DNA from: JBKHAJ01 sp964641125
GTDB lineage: Bacteria; Spirochaetota; Spirochaetia; SPDA01; CAZSGZ01
Length of the DNA stretch: 19,656 nucleotides
NCBI GenBank assembly: GCA_964641125.1
Contig: CAZXMO010000062.1
Location: 1 to 19,656, forward strand
Reading direction: 5' to 3'
In this document: positions 13,935 to 19,656 of the stretch, piece after piece
How the letters are laid out: the number at the start of each line of letters is the position of its first letter
Numbering within the stretch: position 1 is the stretch's first letter
Made by a program: the position numbers and the translations under genes
The notes under the pieces: model-generated
Database searches by the model: none
What the model saw: the letters and a program-made list of their open reading frames with translations, nothing else
Told to the model about the DNA's origin: nothing

Positions 13935-14630
13935 ATGTTCCTTCAGGTATTCTCAGATCCCTCCAACTTTACTACGATCCTTTTTCGGTTCGGTTTGAGC
14001 TTCCTTCTTTCGTTTCTCGTTGGGCTCGAGCGGGAAATAAACAACCAGCCCGCCGGTCTTCGCACCCATGTGCTTATCAGTATCGGGTCGACGATGTTTG
14101 TGCTCGTTTCACTGCTGATCCCTACAATTTTCGAGGGGGACATATCCAGCGACCCGGCGAGAATCGCCGCCCAAATCGTAACGGGTATAGGGTTCCTCGG
14201 CGCCGGAGCCATTATCAAGATAGGAATCAACGTCAAAGGGCTGACCACCGCGGCGAACATCTGGGTCGTCTGCTCCATCGGCATGAGCGTCGGGGCCGGA
14301 TACTACCTGCCCGCGTTCATCTTGACGGGGGTAACCCTCATCACCTTGACCTTGCTCAATCTACTCGAAAAGACGCTGATACAAAACCGGCAGATCAAAA
14401 ACATCCATTTAAAATTCGAGGATTCCCATTTTTACACGGATCGGGTGGAGGAACTTGTCGAGAATTTCGGAATTACGATTACGAACATCGATTTTTCAGA
14501 ATCAACCGTCAAGGGAATAACCGAATTGGACATCAACGTGAAAATTCCCGTCAAAGTCGACATTCACGAGCTTTTCACGGAAATGAGAAAGCTCCCGAAT
14601 CTCGTCCGGGCCGAGCTGACCCGCCTGTAA
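13935..14630 (+). CDS. MgtC/SapB-family membrane protein
   Basis: A 231-residue inner-membrane protein. The N-terminal MgtC domain has four or five hydrophobic helices (about 12-140) with the family signatures GLEREINNQPAGLRTH (30-45), the IAAQIVTGIGFLGAGAII block and KGLTTAANIWVVCSIG. The C-terminal cytoplasmic domain (about 150-231) resembles the ACT-like tail of longer MgtC/YhiD relatives. The family is linked to low-Mg2+ survival and ATP synthase or Mg-transporter control, but it does not itself obviously transport Mg. ATG 13935 is chosen over GTG 13920 because neither has a ribosome site and the predicted transcript starts at 13935. It is a single gene on the plus strand, divergent from Uma2. 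Confidence 0.9.
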   Translation: MFLQVFSDPSNFTTILFRFGLSFLLSFLVGLEREINNQPAGLRTHVLISIGSTMFVLVSLLIPTIFEGDISSDPARIAAQIVTGIGFLGAGAIIKIGINVKGLTTAANIWVVCSIGMSVGAGYYLPAFILTGVTLITLTLLNLLEKTLIQNRQIKNIHLKFEDSHFYTDRVEELVENFGITITNIDFSESTVKGITELDINVKIPVKVDIHELFTEMRKLPNLVRAELTRL

Positions 14631-14633
14631 CCT

Positions 14634-14660
14634 AAAAACCGCCTCCCCGAAGGAAGGCGG
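14634..14660 (-). terminator. Rho-independent terminator of the sugar ABC operon
   Basis: On the minus strand a GC-rich hairpin with outer stem CCGCCT/AGGCGG (plus 14655-14660 and 14639-14644), extended by GG/CC pairs, is followed by TTTTT (plus 14634-14638). It ends 25 bp after the binding-protein stop and only 4 bases from the convergent MgtC-type stop. The T run is on the minus side only. Confidence 0.85.
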
Positions 14661-14684
14661 CCTGAACTGATTGCCGGTACGCTT

Positions 14685-15680
14685 CTAGTACGCGGGCTGT
14701 CCCCGGCGCTCGGAGGCTTCCTCAGCCCACTGCTTGTAGTTGTCCGGAGTAAGGAGCTCGACTTCGACGGGAACTGCTTCTTCCTCGTAGTCGGCGCCCT
14801 GTTCCATGATCTCTCTCAAGACCCTGACGCTCTCATAGCCGATAAAGTAAGGCTGCTGCGCGACGGTCGCGTGGAGGACACCGTCTTCGATAGCCTGAAG
14901 CTCTTCCGGATCGCCGTTGTAACCGACGACGATGATGTCCTCACCGACGGCTTGGATGGCATTACCGGCGCCGACGGCTTCCCGTCCGCTGGCGAAGAAT
15001 ACGCCGACGACATCCGGAGCTCTCGAAAGGATCTGCTGCATGGTATCGTACCCGCCTTCGGCGCTGGGAGGCTCGACGACGATTTCGGATACCAATTCAT
15101 AACCGAGCTCTTCCGCCCGATCCATGAAGCCCTGTCCTCTATTTCGTGCATAGGTATACTGAGGCTGTACCCGGCCTACGCCGACTTTCTTGCCTGTCAG
15201 TCCCATTTCCTTGGCCTTCTGGTCGATGAAATCCATCGCCAGCTGACCGCCTTCGTAGTTGTTGGAGATCAGGAGGGCATTGACCGGTCCGGACATACCG
15301 ATATCGGCGCACACCACCGGAATATCGTTGTCCCGGGCGTTCCGTACCGCCGGGCCCATGGCTCCGGGATCGACGGGGGTAACCACGATTCCGTCGACGT
15401 TCTGACCGACTAAGTTGTTGATGTCCTGGACCATCTTGGCCGAATCCTGGTTCTGGTCGAGCATGATGTACTCGTACCCGAAGTCTTTACACGCCTGACT
15501 TACGCCGGCTTCCAGGTTCTGGAAGAAGGTATACTCCATGGTCCACAGCGAATACCCTACGGTAAGAGGACCTTCTTCCTCGGCGGCCGATCCGGCTCCT
15601 TCCTGCTGACCCCCGGCGAATACCGCCATGGAGACGATCAGGACAAGAGCGACTGCAATGAGTAGTGCTTTTCGTTTCAT
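14685..15680 (-). CDS. Sugar ABC transporter periplasmic binding protein (ribose/galactose type)
   Basis: A 331-residue type I periplasmic binding protein of the RbsB/XylF family, delivering a sugar to the permeases encoded just upstream. The signal peptide (about 1-22) ends VFA followed by GGQQEG, a form typical of spirochaete binding proteins, with no lipobox Cys. The fold's hallmark segments are NLVGQNVDGIVVTPVDPGAM, DNDIPVVCADIG and VVGYNGDPEELQAIEDG. ATG 15680 has AAAGGAG nine bases upstream. The binding protein is the last gene of the operon rather than the first, preceded by a strong intercistronic hairpin and followed by a strong terminator, which suggests separately tuned expression. 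The exact sugar cannot be read from the sequence. Confidence 0.94.
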   Translation of the reverse strand: MKRKALLIAVALVLIVSMAVFAGGQQEGAGSAAEEEGPLTVGYSLWTMEYTFFQNLEAGVSQACKDFGYEYIMLDQNQDSAKMVQDINNLVGQNVDGIVVTPVDPGAMGPAVRNARDNDIPVVCADIGMSGPVNALLISNNYEGGQLAMDFIDQKAKEMGLTGKKVGVGRVQPQYTYARNRGQGFMDRAEELGYELVSEIVVEPPSAEGGYDTMQQILSRAPDVVGVFFASGREAVGAGNAIQAVGEDIIVVGYNGDPEELQAIEDGVLHATVAQQPYFIGYESVRVLREIMEQGADYEEEAVPVEVELLTPDNYKQWAEEASERRGQPAY

Positions 15681-15717
15681 ATAACAACTCCTTTTAAGAA
15701 ATGAAAAATAATTATTC

Positions 15718-15734
15718 GGCCCGCTACGCGGGCC
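15718..15734 (-). promoter_or_regulatory. Strong intercistronic hairpin before the binding-protein gene
   Basis: GGCCCGC-TAC-GCGGGCC is a perfect 7-bp GC stem with a 3-base loop in the 63-bp gap between the last permease and the binding protein. The minus-strand sequence after it is AT-rich but not a clean T run. It may protect the binding-protein mRNA 5' end or partly attenuate read-through. Confidence 0.55.
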
Positions 15735-15743
15735 GGTCCAAAC

Positions 15744-16721
15744 CTAATCCTGCTGCCCTAAAACCCTTACCTTGAGTCTGTTGATGCCTACGGCAAAGAT
15801 AAGAACCAAGCCGGTAGCGACGAACTGCCAGTACGAGTCTACCTGCATCAGTCCTAATCCGTTCTTGAGATACGTCAGGATTAACGACGCGAACAGCGCT
15901 CCGAAGAGATTGGCCTGTCCTCCTCCGAGCAAGGTACCTCCTAAGACGACCGCGGTAATTACTTGAAACTCGTATCCCTGCCCCATCATCCCGGGATTCG
16001 CCTGGCCGAAGTTCGCCGCCTGCACCACCGAGGCCATCGCCACGAAGAAACCGGTCATCATAAAAACGAGTATCTTGGTTTGATCGTAATTGATTCCCGA
16101 AAGGACCGCCGCCTCCTTGTTCGACCCGACGGCCACGACATACCGCCCGAAGGGGGTTTTTCTAAGAATGATAAAACCGAGGACAAAACAAATAAGCATA
16201 AGGATGATCGGAAAATGAATCCCGAAGAGCTTTCCGTTTCCGATGTAATACCAGAGATCATCGTCGATGGGGACGGCGACGTTATCGGTGTAGATATACG
16301 CAAAGGCCCTATATATGTAGAGAAATCCCAAGGTAGTTATAAAGGCAGGGATCCTGAGCTTGGTGACGAAGAAGCCGTTTATAAATCCCAAGGCCGCCCC
16401 GAAGAGAAGGGTTACCACAAAACCAAGGAAGCCTCCCAGGACCGGAACCGTGGACCCCCCTACTACCGCGACTAAGGCAAGCATCGAGCCGACGGAGATA
16501 TCGAAGTCACCGCTGGCGATACAGAAGTTCATTCCCACCGCGGCAAGTCCGATGAATGCCGCGAATTTGATGTTGCTGAGGAGATTGTAACCGCTGCGGA
16601 ACGACGGTGAGAGAATCGAAAAAACTACTAAGAGGATCAAGAGTATCAGCGGGAGTCCATAATAATCCCAGCGGTTCGCGAGTTTATATCGTATGTCCAT
16701 TTTATTCTCGGTTGTCTGCAC
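15744..16721 (-). CDS. Sugar ABC transporter permease (RbsC type), second copy
   Basis: A 325-residue inner-membrane permease of the RbsC/MglC/XylH family with about eight to ten hydrophobic helices. Family blocks are FAAFIGLAAVGMNFCIASGDFDISVGSMLAL, RKTPFGRYVVAVGSNKEAAVLSGINYDQTKI and VITAVVLGGTLLGGGQANLFG. I start at GTG 16721, which has a perfect AAGGAG 7 bases upstream; the ATG at 16700 is an alternative. The much longer open frame upstream is a shadow of the other permease. The two permeases are similar but clearly not identical, so the channel is probably a heterodimer rather than the homodimer of RbsC. Confidence 0.92.
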   Translation of the reverse strand: MQTTENKMDIRYKLANRWDYYGLPLILLILLVVFSILSPSFRSGYNLLSNIKFAAFIGLAAVGMNFCIASGDFDISVGSMLALVAVVGGSTVPVLGGFLGFVVTLLFGAALGFINGFFVTKLRIPAFITTLGFLYIYRAFAYIYTDNVAVPIDDDLWYYIGNGKLFGIHFPIILMLICFVLGFIILRKTPFGRYVVAVGSNKEAAVLSGINYDQTKILVFMMTGFFVAMASVVQAANFGQANPGMMGQGYEFQVITAVVLGGTLLGGGQANLFGALFASLILTYLKNGLGLMQVDSYWQFVATGLVLIFAVGINRLKVRVLGQQD

Positions 16722-16741
16722 GTTTGAGCTCCTTACTTCCG

Positions 16742-17704
16742 CTATACCTTGATGCCTTTGGCCTTGGCGGCTTCGAGATACCGCCGCCTGATTCCGTCGA
16801 CAAACAGGGCGAATATCAAAATAGCCCCAACGGCAAGCATCTGGTAGTACACCTGGACGCCGACTAAATTCAGTCCGTAATAGACCATGGCGATAAAAAT
16901 TCCGGCAAAGAGGGTCCCCCAAAGATTTCCCTTTCCTCCGGAAAGACTCGTCCCCCCGAGGATAGTCACGGTCAGGACGACTAGAACAAACCCCGGAGAC
17001 ATGGTCGGCATCCCGATCAGGGTCTGAGAGGTCCGGATAGTAGCCGCTATACCCGAGGTGAAGGCGACTAAGGCATAGACGCCGATCTTTACCCCGTCCA
17101 CATTGATTCCTGATATCTTCGCCGCGCGTTCATTGGATCCCACCGCGGCTACATGCCGGCCGAAACCGGTATGGTAGAGCACGAAATACAGAACAATAAA
17201 GAAGAACATCATAATGTAGATAGGAGTCGGGATTCCTAAAATCTTTCCCGTGCCGAGCTCCATGAAGACTTTTCGGCCGATGACAATCTGCCTCCCCCCC
17301 GCAATCAGCAGTGCGACTCCCTTGAATATGGTCATTATGGCAAGGGTCGTAATCAGCGGGGTAACCTTGAGTTTCGCGATGATGGTACCGGTAATCACGC
17401 CGATACAGCTCCCTATTGCCACGGCGAAGAATATCGCGAAGACGATACCTACACGGGGAATTAACAGGGCGATGAATACGCTCACCACCGACATAACCGA
17501 TTCCACCGACAAATCGAACCCGCCGCTGGTAATAGCGAAGGTCATGCCGAAACCGATGGTAGCGGCGTAGGTACCCTGAGCGACGATGTTCAGGAGAGTA
17601 TTCATCTTAAGGAAATTCGGAGACACTAGGGCAAGTATTACTCCGCCTATAAAGATGTACAAGAAAATACCGAACCTCTCGTAGAGTTTCAAAAAGCGTA
17701 TCAT
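16742..17704 (-). CDS. Sugar ABC transporter permease (RbsC type), first copy
   Basis: A 320-residue inner-membrane permease of the same family as its downstream neighbour. Key segments are GFGMTFAITSGGFDLSVESVM, HTGFGRHVAAVGSNERAAKI with SGINVDGVK, and VLTVTILGGTSLSGGKGNLWG. About eight to ten membrane helices are visible. The ATG at 17704 overlaps the ATPase stop as ATGA with a GGAAG site upstream, indicating coupled translation. It is followed 20 bp later by the second permease. The paired permeases suggest gene duplication within the operon, seen also in other sugar importers of this class. Confidence 0.93.
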   Translation of the reverse strand: MIRFLKLYERFGIFLYIFIGGVILALVSPNFLKMNTLLNIVAQGTYAATIGFGMTFAITSGGFDLSVESVMSVVSVFIALLIPRVGIVFAIFFAVAIGSCIGVITGTIIAKLKVTPLITTLAIMTIFKGVALLIAGGRQIVIGRKVFMELGTGKILGIPTPIYIMMFFFIVLYFVLYHTGFGRHVAAVGSNERAAKISGINVDGVKIGVYALVAFTSGIAATIRTSQTLIGMPTMSPGFVLVVLTVTILGGTSLSGGKGNLWGTLFAGIFIAMVYYGLNLVGVQVYYQMLAVGAILIFALFVDGIRRRYLEAAKAKGIKV

Positions 17705-19230
17705 GATGCGGCTTCCTTCGTTCCCTTGTGTCCGATCTGAGCGGCGACTAATTTCTCCGAGTCCATTGTCTCCCGGGTAAACTCTTTGGTCTTTTCCCCT
17801 TTGTAGAGCACGATGCACCGGTCGGGCAGGTTTACCAGTTCCGGCAGCTCCGAGGAGGTAAAGATAATCGACATTCCCCCATCGGCGAGCTCCCGGAGTA
17901 TGCGGTGGATTTCCGCCTTCGAGCCGACGTCGATACCGCGGGTGGGCTCGAGGAGGATAAGGACCTTACAGTCTATGAGCAGGGTCCGTCCGATCAGGAC
18001 CTTCTGCTGGTTTCCGCCGCTTAGATAAATTATCTTCTGGTCCTTGTCGGCGGTCTTTATGCTTAAGGTCTTCCGCATCTCCTCGAAGCGCTGTTCTTCC
18101 TCTTTCTCTTTGATAAAGATGTTCTTAAAGAAAGTCAGGCCCCGTATGATTATAAGACTGATATTGTGGAGCACCGACATATCGGGAAAGAGACCCGACC
18201 TTTTACGGTCCTCGGTGACGTAGCCGATACCTAAGCGTATCGCATCCTTGGTACTATTTATTTCGACTTTCTTTCCCTCGAAGTAGATGTCTCCTCCCTT
18301 CTTAGGCACCGCCCCGTAGAGAGAACCGAGGAGGTGATGCACCCCGGAACCAAGGACTCCCGCAAGGCCTAGGATTTCCCCTTTTCTCAAGGAGAAACTG
18401 ACATCGTCGACGTGATCGGCTATGGAGTAGTTCTTCACCTCCATGATCACCTCATCGCTTATCTTTCCGCTTCGCTCCTCGAAGTAATCGTTGACCACCT
18501 TACCGACCATCATCTCGATTATCTCGTTCTCGTTGGTCTCGGAGGTCTCTTTCGTGCCGATCTTCTTACCGTCCCGAAGTACGGTTATCCGGTCCGAAAG
18601 CTCGAAGGCCTCTTCCATCCGGTGAGAGATATAGATAATAGAAACCCCTTCCTCCCGAAGAAGCTTGACGATTTCGAAGAGTTTCCGGACTTCTTTATCG
18701 GTAAGGGTCGCGGTAGGTTCGTCCATGATGATCAGCTTCGACTCGAAGGACAACGCCTTCGCGATTTCGGTCATCTGCCTTTCCGCGACGGGCAAATCGC
18801 TCACGTACTTCCTCGGATCGATATCGCTTTCCAAGCGGTCGAGAATCGCCCGGGAATCGGCGTTGATTTTCTTCCAGTTGATGAGGATTCCCCCGATGAG
18901 CTTCGGTTCGCGCCCCATAAAAATATTTTCGGCGACCGTCAAATCCGGTACAAGATTGAACTCCTGATAGATAACCGAGATATTGCTCTCCTGGGATTCC
19001 TGGGTGGATTGAAAGAGGACCTCTTTTCCGTCGAAAACCATGCTCCCGGCGTCGGGCTTATGGACTCCTCCTAAGAGCTTGATAAGAGTCGATTTTCCCG
19101 CGCCGTTCTCTCCGACAAGGGCGATCACCTCGCCCCTGCGGACGTCGAAGTCGACATGGTCGAGGGCGACGACTCCCGGAAAGGTCTTAATAACTCCACG
19201 AAGCTCGAGTATTGTGTTAGTATCCGCCAT
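17701..19230 (-). CDS. Sugar ABC transporter ATPase, tandem nucleotide-binding domains (RbsA/MglA type)
   Basis: A 509-residue double-domain ATPase driving the sugar importer. Domain 1 is complete: Walker A GENGAGKST (40-48), Q-loop Gln89, the LPVAERQMTEIAKAL version of the signature, Walker B LIIMDEP with Asp170/Glu171, and ISHR (His203). Domain 2 is degenerate: its Walker A region reads GVLGSGVHH (from 291) without Lys or Arg, and Walker B reads LILLEPTRGIDVG, with Leu427 replacing the usual Asp, although LSGGNQQKV (403-411) is kept. A weak second site is usual in the family, but the Walker B change goes further. First gene of the operon; ATG 19230 follows AAGGA, and the promoter shares a palindrome with the divergent DeoR-type gene. 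Confidence 0.95.
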   Translation of the reverse strand: MADTNTILELRGVIKTFPGVVALDHVDFDVRRGEVIALVGENGAGKSTLIKLLGGVHKPDAGSMVFDGKEVLFQSTQESQESNISVIYQEFNLVPDLTVAENIFMGREPKLIGGILINWKKINADSRAILDRLESDIDPRKYVSDLPVAERQMTEIAKALSFESKLIIMDEPTATLTDKEVRKLFEIVKLLREEGVSIIYISHRMEEAFELSDRITVLRDGKKIGTKETSETNENEIIEMMVGKVVNDYFEERSGKISDEVIMEVKNYSIADHVDDVSFSLRKGEILGLAGVLGSGVHHLLGSLYGAVPKKGGDIYFEGKKVEINSTKDAIRLGIGYVTEDRKRSGLFPDMSVLHNISLIIIRGLTFFKNIFIKEKEEEQRFEEMRKTLSIKTADKDQKIIYLSGGNQQKVLIGRTLLIDCKVLILLEPTRGIDVGSKAEIHRILRELADGGMSIIFTSSELPELVNLPDRCIVLYKGEKTKEFTRETMDSEKLVAAQIGHKGTKEAAS

Positions 19231-19270
19231 GTATGATCCTTATGTGTCGATCTTTTACAGTTCATCGAGA

Positions 19271-19299
19271 ATTGTACTATAACTTATACCGGAACGCAA
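19271..19299 (-). promoter_or_regulatory. Predicted promoter of the sugar ABC operon
   Basis: TTGCGT (plus 19294-19299) and TACAAT (plus 19271-19276) on the minus strand are spaced by 17 bp. The -35 lies within the left arm of the 24-bp palindrome. Confidence 0.6.
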
Positions 19300-19315
19300 G
19301 AAATTTCTTGCGTTC
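19292..19315. promoter_or_regulatory. Perfect 24-bp palindrome, shared operator of the divergent promoters
   Basis: The 12-base arm GAACGCAAGAAA is followed immediately by its exact reverse complement, with no spacer. It lies midway between the sugar operon and the DeoR-family gene and contains the -35 boxes of both predicted promoters in mirror-image positions. The DeoR-type regulator is the natural candidate to bind it; that assignment is inferred. Confidence 0.75.
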
Positions 19316-19336
19316 TTTGAATATTTCTACTATTAT
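19308..19336 (+). promoter_or_regulatory. Predicted promoter of the DeoR-family gene
   Basis: TTGCGT (19308-19313) and TATTAT (19331-19336) are spaced by 17 bp. The -35 lies in the right arm of the 24-bp palindrome. Confidence 0.6.
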
Positions 19337-19354
19337 TATAAGGGATTTATAATT

Positions 19355-19656
19355 ATGACGGTCAAAGAGCGTCGTTCACAAATTTTGAAGCTTCTCGAAG
19401 AAACGGATACCTTGAGCGTCAAGGACCTAGCTAGAGAGTTCAAAGTATCAGCCCCCACCCTGTACAAGGACTTAGACACCCTCGAGCAGGAAAGGCTCAT
19501 CGTCAAGAGCTACGGGGGTATTCAACTCTTGAAAGACGATAAGTACCGGCACGATTTTTTTCATCAGCTCGAAGTAGAAAAGGAGAGTAAAGAGGCAATC
19601 GCCTCCCGGGCGGTTGAGCTTATCCGGGACGGCGAGACGATCTTCCTCGACGCGTC
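19355..19656 (+). CDS. DeoR-family transcriptional regulator, 3' end cut by the window
   Basis: The first 100 codons of a DeoR/GlpR-family repressor, continuing past the window. The N-terminal winged helix (about 6-55) reads RRSQILKLLEETDTLSVKDL, then FKVSAPTLYKDLDTLEQERL and IVKSYGG, the last matching the family's usual HGG turn. After residue 60 a linker leads to SKEAIASRAVELIRDGETIFLDA, the start of the sugar-phosphate-sensing domain in this family. ATG 19355 has AAGGGA about 9 bases upstream. It is divergent from the sugar importer operon and shares a palindromic operator with it, so it most likely represses both until a phosphorylated sugar binds. Confidence 0.9.
   Translation, partial: MTVKERRSQILKLLEETDTLSVKDLAREFKVSAPTLYKDLDTLEQERLIVKSYGGIQLLKDDKYRHDFFHQLEVEKESKEAIASRAVELIRDGETIFLDA

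Overview
The window looks like the chromosome of a free-living, probably anaerobic spirochaete. The best clue is the secreted sugar-binding protein at 14685-15680, whose signal peptide ends in the VFAGGQQE-type sequence common in Spirochaeta-like genomes. The peptide-type binding protein at 9037-10638 has a similar acidic, Ser/Glu-rich mature N-terminus. Genes are packed tightly, with ATGA/GTGA stop-start overlaps and many GTG starts. Most genes lie on the minus strand.

Region A (about 60-5400, minus): a six-gene operon reading rpiR-type regulator, lipoyl E2 acyltransferase, cyclase-family metal hydrolase, E1 alpha, E1 beta, HAD phosphatase, then a terminator. It encodes a 2-oxoacid dehydrogenase complex without an E3 gene and with a hydrolase placed inside the E2/E1 genes. 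A 13-bp palindrome sits between the -35 and -10 boxes of its promoter and is probably the RpiR operator. A 58-residue coiled-coil protein is encoded divergently.

Region B (5636-12609, minus): this appears to be a nickel locus. NikR has all four Ni ligands and is translationally coupled to a SAM methyltransferase. Next comes a yefM-yoeB toxin-antitoxin pair, then a five-gene DppABCDF/NikABCDE-type ABC importer. The importer would normally be called a peptide transporter. However, a perfect GTGTTAC-N13-GTAACAC site, matching the motif I recall for Geobacter uraniireducens NikR, covers its predicted transcription start. I therefore read it as nickel or Ni-chelate uptake repressed by the NikR encoded 2 kb away.

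Region C (12688-14660): single genes, namely a Trp-rich conserved hypothetical protein, a Uma2-family putative nuclease, and a divergent MgtC/SapB membrane protein. Two of these have -10 boxes so close to the start codon that leaderless mRNAs are predicted.

Region D (14634-19656): a ribose/galactose-type sugar importer operon (ATPase, two permeases, binding protein last, strong terminator). It is divergent from a DeoR-family regulator cut by the window end. The two promoters face away from each other and each has its -35 box in one arm of a single perfect 24-bp palindrome, so one repressor could switch both.

The two most interesting systems are the NikR-methyltransferase-importer regulon and the RpiR-controlled dehydrogenase operon with an embedded cyclase-family hydrolase. 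No rRNA, tRNA, CRISPR array, insertion sequence or prophage gene was seen.
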